In this document: piece after piece, positions 1 through 12,500 of the stretch | Numbering within the stretch: position 1 is the first letter of the stretch | Layout of the letters: every line of letters begins with the position of its first letter | Assembly: GCF_900090045.1 (NCBI RefSeq) | Contig: NC_041780.1 | Coordinates: 57,501-70,000, forward strand | Direction: 5' to 3' | Source of the DNA: Plasmodium malariae | Lineage: Eukaryota > Apicomplexa > Aconoidasida > Haemosporida > Plasmodiidae | Length of the DNA: 12,500 bases | Notes under the pieces: generated by a model | Databases searched by the model: none | Told to the model about the DNA's origin: nothing | What the model saw: only the letters and a program-made list of their open reading frames with translations | Made by a program: the position numbers and the translations under genes

Positions 1-180
1 AATAGTGAATATCAAATAAGGATAAATACTCATACGTACATATATAGGTATACATGTATATATATACATATATATACACCTGTATATATAAAGCAAGGCT
101 TAATGGAAATAATGTAATAGCTGAAAAACGATCATGGGCTTGTTATATTTTATTTTAATAAATTTTAATATGTTTTAATT

Positions 181-270
181 TATTATATTATAATTTATTA
201 TATTATAATTTATTATATTATAATTTATTATATTATAATTTATTACATTTTAATTTATTTTATTTTAATT
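181..270. repeat. 15-bp A/T-only tandem repeat
   Basis: The unit TATTATATTATAATT is present in four perfect copies (181-240), followed by two degenerate copies at 241-255 and 256-270. The perfect part contains no G or C at all. The flanks up to about 600 are also nearly pure A/T. Confidence 0.9.
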
Positions 271-960
271 TATTATATTTTTTTTCCTTTAATTTTTTTA
301 CATATTTTACTTTTTAAATTTTAATAAAATTTATTTTTCGATTTTTTGTGAAACACAGAATGTATTTTTTTGAATATAAATTTTATCTTCAACCAATAAA
401 CAAATATTTTCATGCAAAAATAAAATATATTATTGCATACGTATATATAAATTATGAACAATAAAAACGATAAATGTACATATATAAATTTTTTATGTAG
501 AAGCTCGTGCACACTAATATATTGTATATATATTTATATTATTATCTTTTACCTTTTTATTATTTTATTTTATTATATTTTATTTTTTCTATCATAATAA
601 AAAATAAATGCACCATTAACATGTGTGTGTGTGTTATTCTCATTTCGTAAACATAAAAACACAAATGCTTAATTTTTAAAAAATAAGATCTTTAATATAT
701 AAGGATTATACTAATATACGTATTTCTCAAGGTCCTAATAAATGCACAATGAGTATACGATCTGTGAATAAAATTATATACATATACATAAACATATATG
801 TATATATATATATATATCGTGCGTATTATATGTGCACGTGTAATTCATGCACATTTAACACACGTTATGTAAAAGGTATTCATATAATTTCTTCTTTTCA
901 TTTAAAACAAATAAAGTATATTGTTCCATAATCAGAGTTTCATAAAATAAAAAAAAAAAA

Positions 961-1078
961 GGAAAATGGAACATGAAAAATGAAAAATGGAAAAAGGAAA
1001 AATGGAAAAAGGAAAAATGAAAAAGGAAAAATGAAAAAGGAAAAATGAAAAAGGAAAAATGAAAAAGGAAAAAGGAAA
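961..1078. repeat. Purine-rich 14-bp tandem repeat
   Basis: Copies of GAAAAAGGAAAAAT are visible at 990-1003, 1005-1018, 1019-1032, 1033-1046 and 1047-1060, with degenerate copies on either side (961-989 and 1061-1078). Apart from one C near 972 and single Ts, the + strand is purine. The minus strand reads as an open frame of Phe/Ser/His only because the repeat lacks stops; I do not call it coding. Confidence 0.85.
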
Positions 1079-2469
1079 ATACGTATTTCTCTTTAACAAT
1101 CAACTTGTATATGTGATAAAAATTTTAAATTCTATCATAATTAAAAAAAAATAGTAACTGCCATAGGAATGAACAAATGAGAAAAAAATTTAATAGTATA
1201 TAAGGCTTACGAACAAATATACATACAGACGTAATACATGTATGTGTACATAAATATATATATATTTCTTTCTCTCTCTATATATATATTTTATTAAAAA
1301 CATTGTATCGTTTTATTAAAAAAATATAAAAAAATGCAAACCAACTAATATTAGGGAATAAATAGTTAAAATAGTAAGTAATAAAGAGTGAAAACAGATC
1401 AGTAAAAATAAAAATATAAAAATAGATTTAAACTAATATACAGAATATGTATATAATATATATTATTTCTTTCTTTCTTTTTTTTTTTTTTTTGTACACA
1501 ATATTAACTATAATTGTCTATCTTTTTCTATAATTTATTCATGTCCCTCAAAAATTTATGTAAGGAGATATTCAAAAAAAAAAAATAAAATAAAATAAAA
1601 AAAAATAAAAAAAAAGTATTCAAAATGAATAGTTTGAACAATTATATTATTCTTCTATGAACCAGATGAGTCATAATATAGGGGCAAATGTGTAAACTCT
1701 GCATAAACAAATATAACTATATATGCACACTAACATGCATACATATATGCACATATATAAATGCGTGTTTATGTACGCTCGTTTATATCATAAAAACAAA
1801 CACATATTTCGTGCAAATAAATGTAAAAACGTAGATATGCTTCAGAAACAATGCAACGCATACATGTTATCTGGTTTTTCATACATAATTCATTAAAAAT
1901 AAAATATGGGTAGGGTAGATTGCAATCCCTCGTCAAAAAGGATAAATTTTAAGCACATAAATTAATTTGCTGTAGAAATGTAAAAAATTTAATCATATGT
2001 ATAGATTCATATTTTAGAAGATGATGATCTCTTAATTAAAATGATAACATATAGAGAGAATCATAAAAGAGATCAAAAAATTTAAATGGAAATAAAAATA
2101 AAACTAGGAAAAAATATGCAAACATTAAATGAAAAAAGGGAAAATTAAAAATGCATGACTTTTCCACTTAAAATAAACATATAACTATTATAATGGAATT
2201 GTTTTAATTTATATAATTTTAATTTATTTAACGTATTTTCACATTAACATATTTTAACATTAAGGTATTTTAATGTATTTTAATTTGTTTCCATTTAATT
2301 AATTTTTTTTTTTTTTCTTTTTTCTTTTTATTCTTATGCATATGCAACACTCGAGTAGGGAGTTATCTCTTTAAATGTCAGTACAAACATTTTACATAAA
2401 AATAAAAATTGAGTAATATGTAAATCAACTGTGTAAAAATATAAAATTTATGTATTTCTCTCATTTATT

Positions 2470-2541
2470 TTATTTTGTTTACTTCCTTTATTTTGTTTAC
2501 TTCTTTTATTTTGTTTGCTCCCGTTATTTTGTTTGCTTCCT
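2470..2541. repeat. 18-bp pyrimidine-rich tandem repeat
   Basis: Four copies of an 18-bp unit of the type TTATTTTGTTTACTTCCT occur at 2470-2487, 2488-2505, 2506-2523 and 2524-2541. The copies differ at a few positions; the last two change ACTTC to GCTCC or GCTTC. No gene is associated with it. Confidence 0.85.
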
Positions 2542-2740
2542 CTACTTCTTTATGCCTTTCATTTTTTCAATTTTTCAATATTTTTTTTTTTTTTACAAGA
2601 TTTTTATGTGCAATGTAAAATATTATTAACTGTTCATGTAAATCACATAACATAACGAGCTTAAAAATAATTATGCACAATGTGTTGGCTTTAAACCTTC
2701 GGCTTATTTGATTTGTTCTTTAATTTGGTAGTAACACAAA

Positions 2741-2820
2741 TATTTGGCTTAATTTGGCTTAATTTGGCTTAATTTGGCTTAATTTGGCTTAATTTGGCCT
2801 AATTTGGCTTAATTTGACGT
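2741..2820. repeat. 10-bp minisatellite, unit AATTTGGCTT
   Basis: The array has seven nearly identical 10-bp units from 2741 to 2810. The first begins with T instead of A and the sixth has GGCCT. A decayed copy follows at 2811-2820 (AATTTGACGT), and similar words continue to about 2835. The period is close to one DNA helical turn. Confidence 0.9.
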
Positions 2821-4280
2821 AATCTGATTTAATTTAATATATATATATTTTTTTTAATCTTTAATTTTCCGAATGTTAATTCATTTAATCCTTAATTGGT
2901 TCAATGGTTAACATAGGATAAAAAAAAAAAAAAAAAATATGATCAAGAGGAAAATACAAAAAAGTTCGTGCATTATTTTTTCCCAAATCGTAATATTCTT
3001 ATTGAACATTTTTGTTGCAATTTAAAATGCGTTTAGACTTAAACAATGTGCTTTTTGAATTAACTTTGTCCTTTTTCCCTTAATCTCAAATTTTTTAAAA
3101 AAACGAAACGTATATATGTATATATATATTTATATATACACGTCATATTTTTAAAAATACATTCCTTTTCTCAATGAATATAAGCACTCTATTGGGCTTA
3201 TCTTTTTTGCCATTATAACCCTTTTTCATTATAAAAAAGGTCATGGGAAAAAAAAAAAAAAAAAAAGGTGCATGCACATATCAGGATTATAACTGTTCAG
3301 GTAAATATTTAGTACGGTTTTTTATACCTTGATAAAACTCTTTTTTTTTTTTTTTTTTTTTTTTTTTCTTGGAGCTTAAATTGCTTATTACACCTTTTCA
3401 AGAATAGGCAAATTAAAAAATGCCCTACATACAACAAAACATTAAAAATAAGTCTAAATACGTGAAAGTATATACACACATATATATATATATATATAAT
3501 ATATGTATATATATGTATTTATGAACATGTAAATAAGCAAACGCATAAATATATTTATGTATGTATATATATATATATATATACATATAAACCCATGTAT
3601 GTGCATGTGCATATGCACGTGTGCACATAATAAAATTACTTACACATAAGGTGTGTATTTCTTAAATGCTCAGGTTTTCATGAAAAATAATTACATAAAT
3701 AAATGTACATTTTTAAGGCCGGAGGAGGAGGGGGTATATATTACTTTGAAATACTAGAGTACGACAGAAAAAGGAAAGAAATGAAAAAATGAAATTACCT
3801 ATAATTGTGTATTTTAACTTAAAAATACATGTGCGCAGATATGTATACATATATGTATAAACATTTGTGCAAACATCGTTGTACTTCTTTCCCTTTTTTA
3901 AATTATTATTTTACAAAAATTCCTCATGTATGCAATCAGGAGAAGTTAATTATATTTCTCCTTTATTCTTATTCTGCGTCCAAATATATTTTATTTTTTG
4001 CACTGTGCATTAATGTACTTCAATCCCATTCATATCATTTTAATTTATAATTCAACGAAGTAATTAACAAAAACAAAAAAAAAAAGGCCATAGCACACTA
4101 AAATAATATAAGGCTTACTATAACTGCTGAACAATTATTCAATTTGAAAACAACATATAAAAATGCTAAAGCCAATTTAAAGGTAAAAAGTACTTAATAT
4201 TTTATACGTTCTAACAAGCATTATTCCCTTATGCAAAACACACACCCTCCAAAATTTATATATAACCGATTACGTGGGTT

Positions 4281-4330
<50 letters not shown>

Positions 4331-4560
4331 AGTATTCATATATACATGCACACGTACATGCACTTTTTCAAAGTTTTTTACCCTTACAATTGTTGGACAC
4401 AAAATGTGCTTATTTTCGTTTGTTTTATATATAACATATCCCTCTATATGTAATTTAAAAAGGTAAAAAAAAAAAAAAAAAAAAGGCATGCAAGGAGAGA
4501 AATTCATTTAAATACCACACTATAATTTTAAGCAAAAATTATAGATCATAAGAAAAACGA

Positions 4561-4728
4561 AAGCAAATGCGAAAGCAAATGCGAAAGCAAAAACGAAAGC
4601 AAATGCGAAAGCAAATGCGAAAGCAAAAACGAAAGCAAATGCGAAAGCAAAAACGAATTCAAATACGAATACAAAAACGAATACAAAAACGAATACAAAA
4701 ACGAATACAAAAACGAATACAAAAACGA
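4561..4728. repeat. 12-bp minisatellite with two subfamilies
   Basis: There are fourteen contiguous 12-bp units. Units 1-8 (4561-4656) are AAGCAAATGCGA or AAGCAAAAACGA, and units 10-14 (4669-4728) are ATACAAAAACGA. Unit 9 (4657-4668, ATTCAAATACGA) lies between them and looks transitional. Because 12 is a multiple of three and no unit contains a stop, several frames on both strands stay open and give repeats such as RKQM or FAFA. With no homology or gene structure around it, I treat these as artefacts. Confidence 0.93.
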
Positions 4729-5557
4729 AAACAAGTATATACAAACAAAATGCATTAAAAGTATGTTACTCAAAGGTAGGAAGATAAGCTATCAAGCACA
4801 TGCGGAATATCTCATGGGTAAAAAGTAAACAGAAACTAACATAAATATTATCTCTTCCACTTTAAAGAAATTACTACTGATTATTTAATTAGTACATATA
4901 TATGTATGTTATTTTGTTAAAAAAATAATATATATATATTCTTCCGAAATATCACATTAAGATCTATTTCTTTTCCTATTCTAAACAAAATATGTATCAA
5001 AAAAATATTTTTTTGTACAATTTTTAATTTTGCACAATTTTTAATTTTTTTTTTTATTACAATTTTTTATTAAGTTTTAGTAGTACTTTTATATTTCTTT
5101 GATTTATATACATATATATGTGTTATATTTATTACGAATTTTCATAACGACAACGCCTATGTATGAAAAGTGTAATATTAATATTTTGCGTAATATACAA
5201 AAAAGAAGCTTCTTGGGGGGTGAGTAAAATATCTCAGCATTTATTAAAGTGTGCTTATCCTTACCATACGATGATTTTTATTATGAAGAAGTAATATTAT
5301 TTTATATTTGCATAAACCGTACTGTTATGGTTAATAATATATATCCTTTTTTTTTAATTCATATACGAAAGTAAATCTCTTAAGAAGTATGTTATATAAA
5401 TAAAGGGAAATAACCTCTTTTATTTTCGCACAAAATAATAACTCTGAAAAAAAAAAAGCCCTACCATATTTAAAATAAAACACTTTATGGTAAAAAAATA
5501 TACCTAATAGTGAATGTGCTTTATTAATTTATATTATCTCTTACATACTGGATACGA

Positions 5558-5558
<1 letters not shown>

Positions 5559-5608
<50 letters not shown>
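5559..5608. repeat. (TA)n microsatellite
   Basis: About 25 uninterrupted TA dinucleotides, roughly 600 bp upstream of the L30e start codon. This is a common element of Plasmodium intergenic DNA. Confidence 0.9.
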
Positions 5609-5610
<2 letters not shown>

Positions 5611-5639
5611 TACGTACATAATAATATTTATGTCGCCTT

Positions 5640-6183
5640 TTTTTTCTTCGTAAATTAAATATATATTTCTCTAACGCTCTTCGCTATTTTATGCATTTTT
5701 AATCTCCTCTTTTCTTTTTTAGTAGCAATAATTTAAAAAAAAAGGAATTACTTATTTTTTTATTCTACATTATATATTGCAAATGTATGCATTATAGAAG
5801 TAAAATTAAAAAATAATATTTTTTGTTTGATACGCAGAAGAAAATTTTTTTTTAATTTGCTATACCACTTTTTTAACTCCAACCTGAATAGAAGAATTCC
5901 TTCTTTTGAGAAAGGCGATTCTTTTCCCTTATTAACCTCAAAAGTGATGTATATATATATTTAATACATTTACTTGTACTTGTAAATGTACATTCGCGCA
6001 TAAATAAATATATAGTTCATATATATATACATATATATATATATATATGAACTATATATATGCATACATATATATGCGCGTACATATATATGTATGTACA
6101 CATATGTAAACATTTACATGTATGCATTTTTGATATTAAATTCAAGAAGCTATACATTTAATTTATTTGCAAACGAGCTAAAA
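5640..6183 (+). promoter_or_regulatory. Probable 5' UTR / promoter-proximal region of L30e
   Basis: This is an inference from position only. The stretch directly precedes the L30e start codon and contains a T-rich acceptor-like sequence ending in AG at 5721-5722, a slightly G/C-richer patch at 5880-5950, and the large hairpin at 6008-6059. Plasmodium genes usually have 5' UTRs of a few hundred bases, so most of this may be transcribed. No specific core promoter motif can be named. Confidence 0.3.
6008..6059. repeat. 22-bp perfect inverted repeat (hairpin) upstream of L30e
   Basis: The left arm (6008-6029) and right arm (6038-6059) are exact reverse complements over 22 bp, with an 8-bp loop. 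The arms are mostly TA, but both include the non-repetitive core AGTTCA / TGAACT, so this is more than a (TA)n tract pairing with itself. It ends 124 bp before the L30e ATG and could lie in the 5' UTR. Confidence 0.85.
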
Positions 6184-6313
6184 ATGGCAAAGAAGTCAAA
6201 GAAAAGTGCGGGTGATAATATCAACGCAAAACTACAACTTGTCATGAAATCGGGGAAGTATCAGTTTGGAAGAAAATCATGTTTAAAGGCTTTGAGAACT
6301 GGAAAAGGTACTT

Positions 6314-6349
<36 letters not shown>

Positions 6350-6806
6350 GAAGAGGATAATTATTAACACGTGCATATGCGTGTATACATACATACATAC
6401 ATGGAGTGTACCGCATCGTGGGTAGTTAATCAGTAACATTCCATAACCCATGTGTGTAGTGGCTGAAACCGTTTTTCCGTTTATTCAGGAATACTTATTT
6501 ATGCATAATCGTGTATTTATAATGCGCTGTGTATATAATACATTTTTACCTGCACATGTACATACAATTTATGTGCATATTATGTAATTTACTTCCTTTT
6601 TAGGGAAATTAGTAATTGTTAGTAGCAATTGTCCACCTATTCAAAGAAGTGTAATTGAATATTACGCTATGCTTTCCAAATGTGGTGTTCATGATTATCA
6701 TGGAGATAATAACGACCTGGGGACAGCCTGCGGTAAATTGTTCCGTATTAGTTGTTTGGTCATTACGGATGTTGGTGACTCAGACATAATTAAAACGAAC
6801 GAATAG
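6184..6806 (+). CDS. RPL30: 60S ribosomal protein L30e (cytosolic), two exons
   Basis: Structural protein of the large cytosolic ribosomal subunit, L7Ae/L30e RNA-binding fold. Exon 1 is 6184-6307 and exon 2 is 6604-6806 (stop TAG 6804-6806); joined they encode 108 aa, the usual length for eukaryotic L30. The 296-nt intron 6308-6603 splits a Gly codon (g|gg), starts GTACTT and ends CTTCCTTTTTAG. Family hallmarks are [10 protein letters not shown] (17-26), [10 protein letters not shown] (43-52), [13 protein letters not shown] (60-72) and the near-invariant LGTACGK (80-86), ending with GDSDII. The start is the MAKKSKK methionine in AAAAATGG context. An in-frame ATG at 6094 would add 30 residues of unrelated sequence, so I rejected it. 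The short Lys-rich N terminus and lack of an extension argue against an organellar copy. The neighbour on the right is convergent. Confidence 0.97.
6308..6603 (+). other. Intron of L30e with 34-nt poly-A next to the donor
   Basis: The donor is G|GTACTT at 6308 and the acceptor is the pyrimidine tract ending AG at 6602-6603. An uninterrupted run of A from 6315 to 6348 begins only seven bases into the intron. Reading through the donor gives a false C terminus of GTS followed by poly-Lys. The middle of the intron (about 6390-6500) is less A/T-rich; I looked for a snoRNA there and found no C box or convincing D box pair. Confidence 0.9.
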
Positions 6807-6879
6807 TATGCTACCGTTTAGCAAAAAGAAGAGAACAAAAATATAAAAATGCACATATGTATGCTTACATGTGTATACA

Positions 6880-6881
6880 TG

Positions 6882-6918
<37 letters not shown>

Positions 6919-6959
6919 GTACGTATATACGTGTATATATACGTGTTTACGCGCGCGCG
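6880..6959. repeat. Alternating purine-pyrimidine tract ending in (CG)5
   Basis: (TA)n gives way to TACGTACG and TACGTG motifs and then to CGCGCGCGCG at 6950-6959. Strict purine-pyrimidine alternation holds for most of about 80 bp, with short breaks. A run of five CG dinucleotides is unusual in such A/T-rich DNA. Confidence 0.85.
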
Positions 6960-7186
6960 AAACCCCCTCTTGAACCTTTTTTTTTTTTTTATTCCCTTTT
7001 GTTTTTCATCTACATTTTCGTTTTAAAGGAAAAAAAAAAAAAAAAAAAAAAAAAGAAACTTACTATTTCATTTTGTAAAACTTGTAACGATGTAATAAGA
7101 AAACTTCCATTTTTGAAAGAGCTTATAAAATTTATTTTAAATGTTATATATATATATATATATATATGTGTGTATACATGTATGTG

Positions 7187-7256
7187 TACACATGTATATG
7201 TACACATGTATATGTACACATGTATATGTACACATGTATATGTACACATGTATATG
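7187..7256. repeat. 14-bp tandem repeat, unit TACACATGTATATG
   Basis: Five perfect contiguous copies, at 7187-7200, 7201-7214, 7215-7228, 7229-7242 and 7243-7256. The unit is rich in self-complementary words (TGTACA, ACATGT), so each strand can fold on itself. A related (TA)n/TGTG stretch lies just to the left (7145-7186). Confidence 0.95.
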
Positions 7257-7769
7257 TAGGTGTGTGTCATATGTGGCGATTGGAAAGGTGACATGCTGAC
7301 TTGTTCAGAAAAAATGAACATTTTTTTTATATGAGAATAAAATCCATTCATTTGAAATAATCATGACAACGATGACACAGATAGACATAGTGGAAATATA
7401 GTATTGCACTGTCGAACGAAGGGATAGATTGCCAATTTTTCTAGTCATAATGAATATGCCTCAATATGACCAATTAAAAAAAAAATAATAATAAAATAAA
7501 ATATAAAAAAAAAAAAAAAAGAATGTCCATGTTACTACTATTACTGCTATAAAATCTCCTGCATAAATAGCATATCACTGCTCGAACAGTAAATAATAAG
7601 GAAATATTAAAAATATGGACCTGTTAGTTTCATATATAATATGTAAAAAATTATATCGAAATATTTCTGACGTGCAAAAAATATGCTCATGTCCCCAAAG
7701 TGAAAACGTAATTGATGATAAACACACTTTATAGTAACAATGAATATTATGAAAAAAAAGTTTTCTTAT

Positions 7770-7801
<32 letters not shown>

Positions 7802-7849
7802 AAAAATTAATCATAAATAAATGCAAAACAGAATTAAATATTTGCTTCT

Positions 7850-12500
<4,651 letters not shown>

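Larger units (their letters stand above)
1..6183. other. Long gene-free, repeat-rich intergenic region
   Basis: No reading frame in these 6.2 kb looks like a Plasmodium gene. The open frames are short, translate into runs of Tyr/Ile/Lys/Phe from TA and poly-A tracts, and do not join across plausible introns. I scanned for tRNA-like B boxes and C/D-box snoRNA motifs and found no convincing unit. The content is poly-A/poly-T tracts, (TA)n stretches (for example 4292-4327 and 5559-5608), the minisatellite arrays listed separately, and isolated G/C-richer patches near 1660-1930, 3717-3734 and 5880-5950. Part of the right end is presumably the promoter and 5' UTR of the L30e gene. A long non-coding transcript or a rapidly evolving small gene cannot be excluded from sequence alone. 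Confidence 0.7.
6807..7849. other. Repeat-rich interval between convergent genes
   Basis: This 1.04 kb separates the stop codons of L30e (+) and the TMEM94-like gene (-), so it should contain both 3' UTRs and poly-A sites. It holds a (TA)n/TACG/(CG)n alternating tract (6880-6959), T and A homopolymers (for example 7030-7054), (TA)n at 7145-7167 and a 14-bp tandem repeat at 7187-7256. A G/C-richer patch follows at 7257-7480. I see no exon. The open frame spanning 6849-7259 is made mostly of repeats. Confidence 0.7.

Noticed and set aside
121..600. Possible centromere core
   Set aside because: Extremely A/T-rich, but only about 0.5 kb. Plasmodium centromeres extend over 2 kb at very high A/T, and the surroundings here are mixed.
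2020..2100. C/D snoRNA candidate from ATGATGA near 2024
   Set aside because: No CTGA D box at a proper distance and no terminal stem.
3829..4050. 73-aa + strand frame with mixed composition
   Set aside because: No family recognised, begins in a microsatellite, and lacks plausible partner exons. A small gene cannot be ruled out but is unsupported.
4520..4773. Overlapping open frames on both strands in the 12-bp array
   Set aside because: A stop-free 12-bp repeat keeps several frames open. Nothing around it resembles an exon or a signal.
6094..6183. Upstream in-frame ATG extending L30e by 30 residues
   Set aside because: The added residues come from TA microsatellite and have no counterpart in L30e proteins.

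Overview
The window looks like chromosomal DNA of a malaria parasite (Plasmodium). It is very A/T-rich, full of homopolymers, (TA)n and other short tandem repeats, and its real genes are split by small GT..AG introns with long T tracts at the acceptors. The species is not fixed by what I can see; introns containing CA/GT and TACG-type repeats suggest a non-falciparum lineage, but that is only an impression.

Layout: 1-6183 (6.2 kb) holds no gene I can support. It carries five minisatellite-like arrays, many microsatellites, a G-rich island and, close to the next gene, a 22-bp perfect hairpin. At 6184-6806 (+) lies the complete two-exon gene for cytosolic 60S ribosomal protein L30e (108 aa). 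6807-7849 is a repeat-rich interval between convergent genes. From 7850 to the right edge (-) runs the 3' part of a multi-exon membrane-protein gene.

Most six-frame ORFs here are repeat artefacts, so I rebuilt this second gene by hand from splice signals, reading phase and remembered homology. It gives 13 consecutive exons with matching phases and a 620-aa C-terminal fragment with the true stop at 7850-7852. The protein resembles the TMEM94 family of divergent P-type ATPases (the human member is also called ERMA and has been reported as an endoplasmic-reticulum magnesium pump). The fragment starts in the cytosolic catalytic region and ends with six membrane segments and a conserved C-terminal tail. 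The start codon and the expected phosphorylation domain lie beyond position 12500.

The two genes converge and show no evident functional link: one serves translation, the other is probably an internal-membrane ion pump. The most interesting points are the TMEM94-type gene itself, its altered hinge and tail motifs, a membrane helix coded by near-homopolymer T tracts, and a very long (GT)n tract inside one intron.
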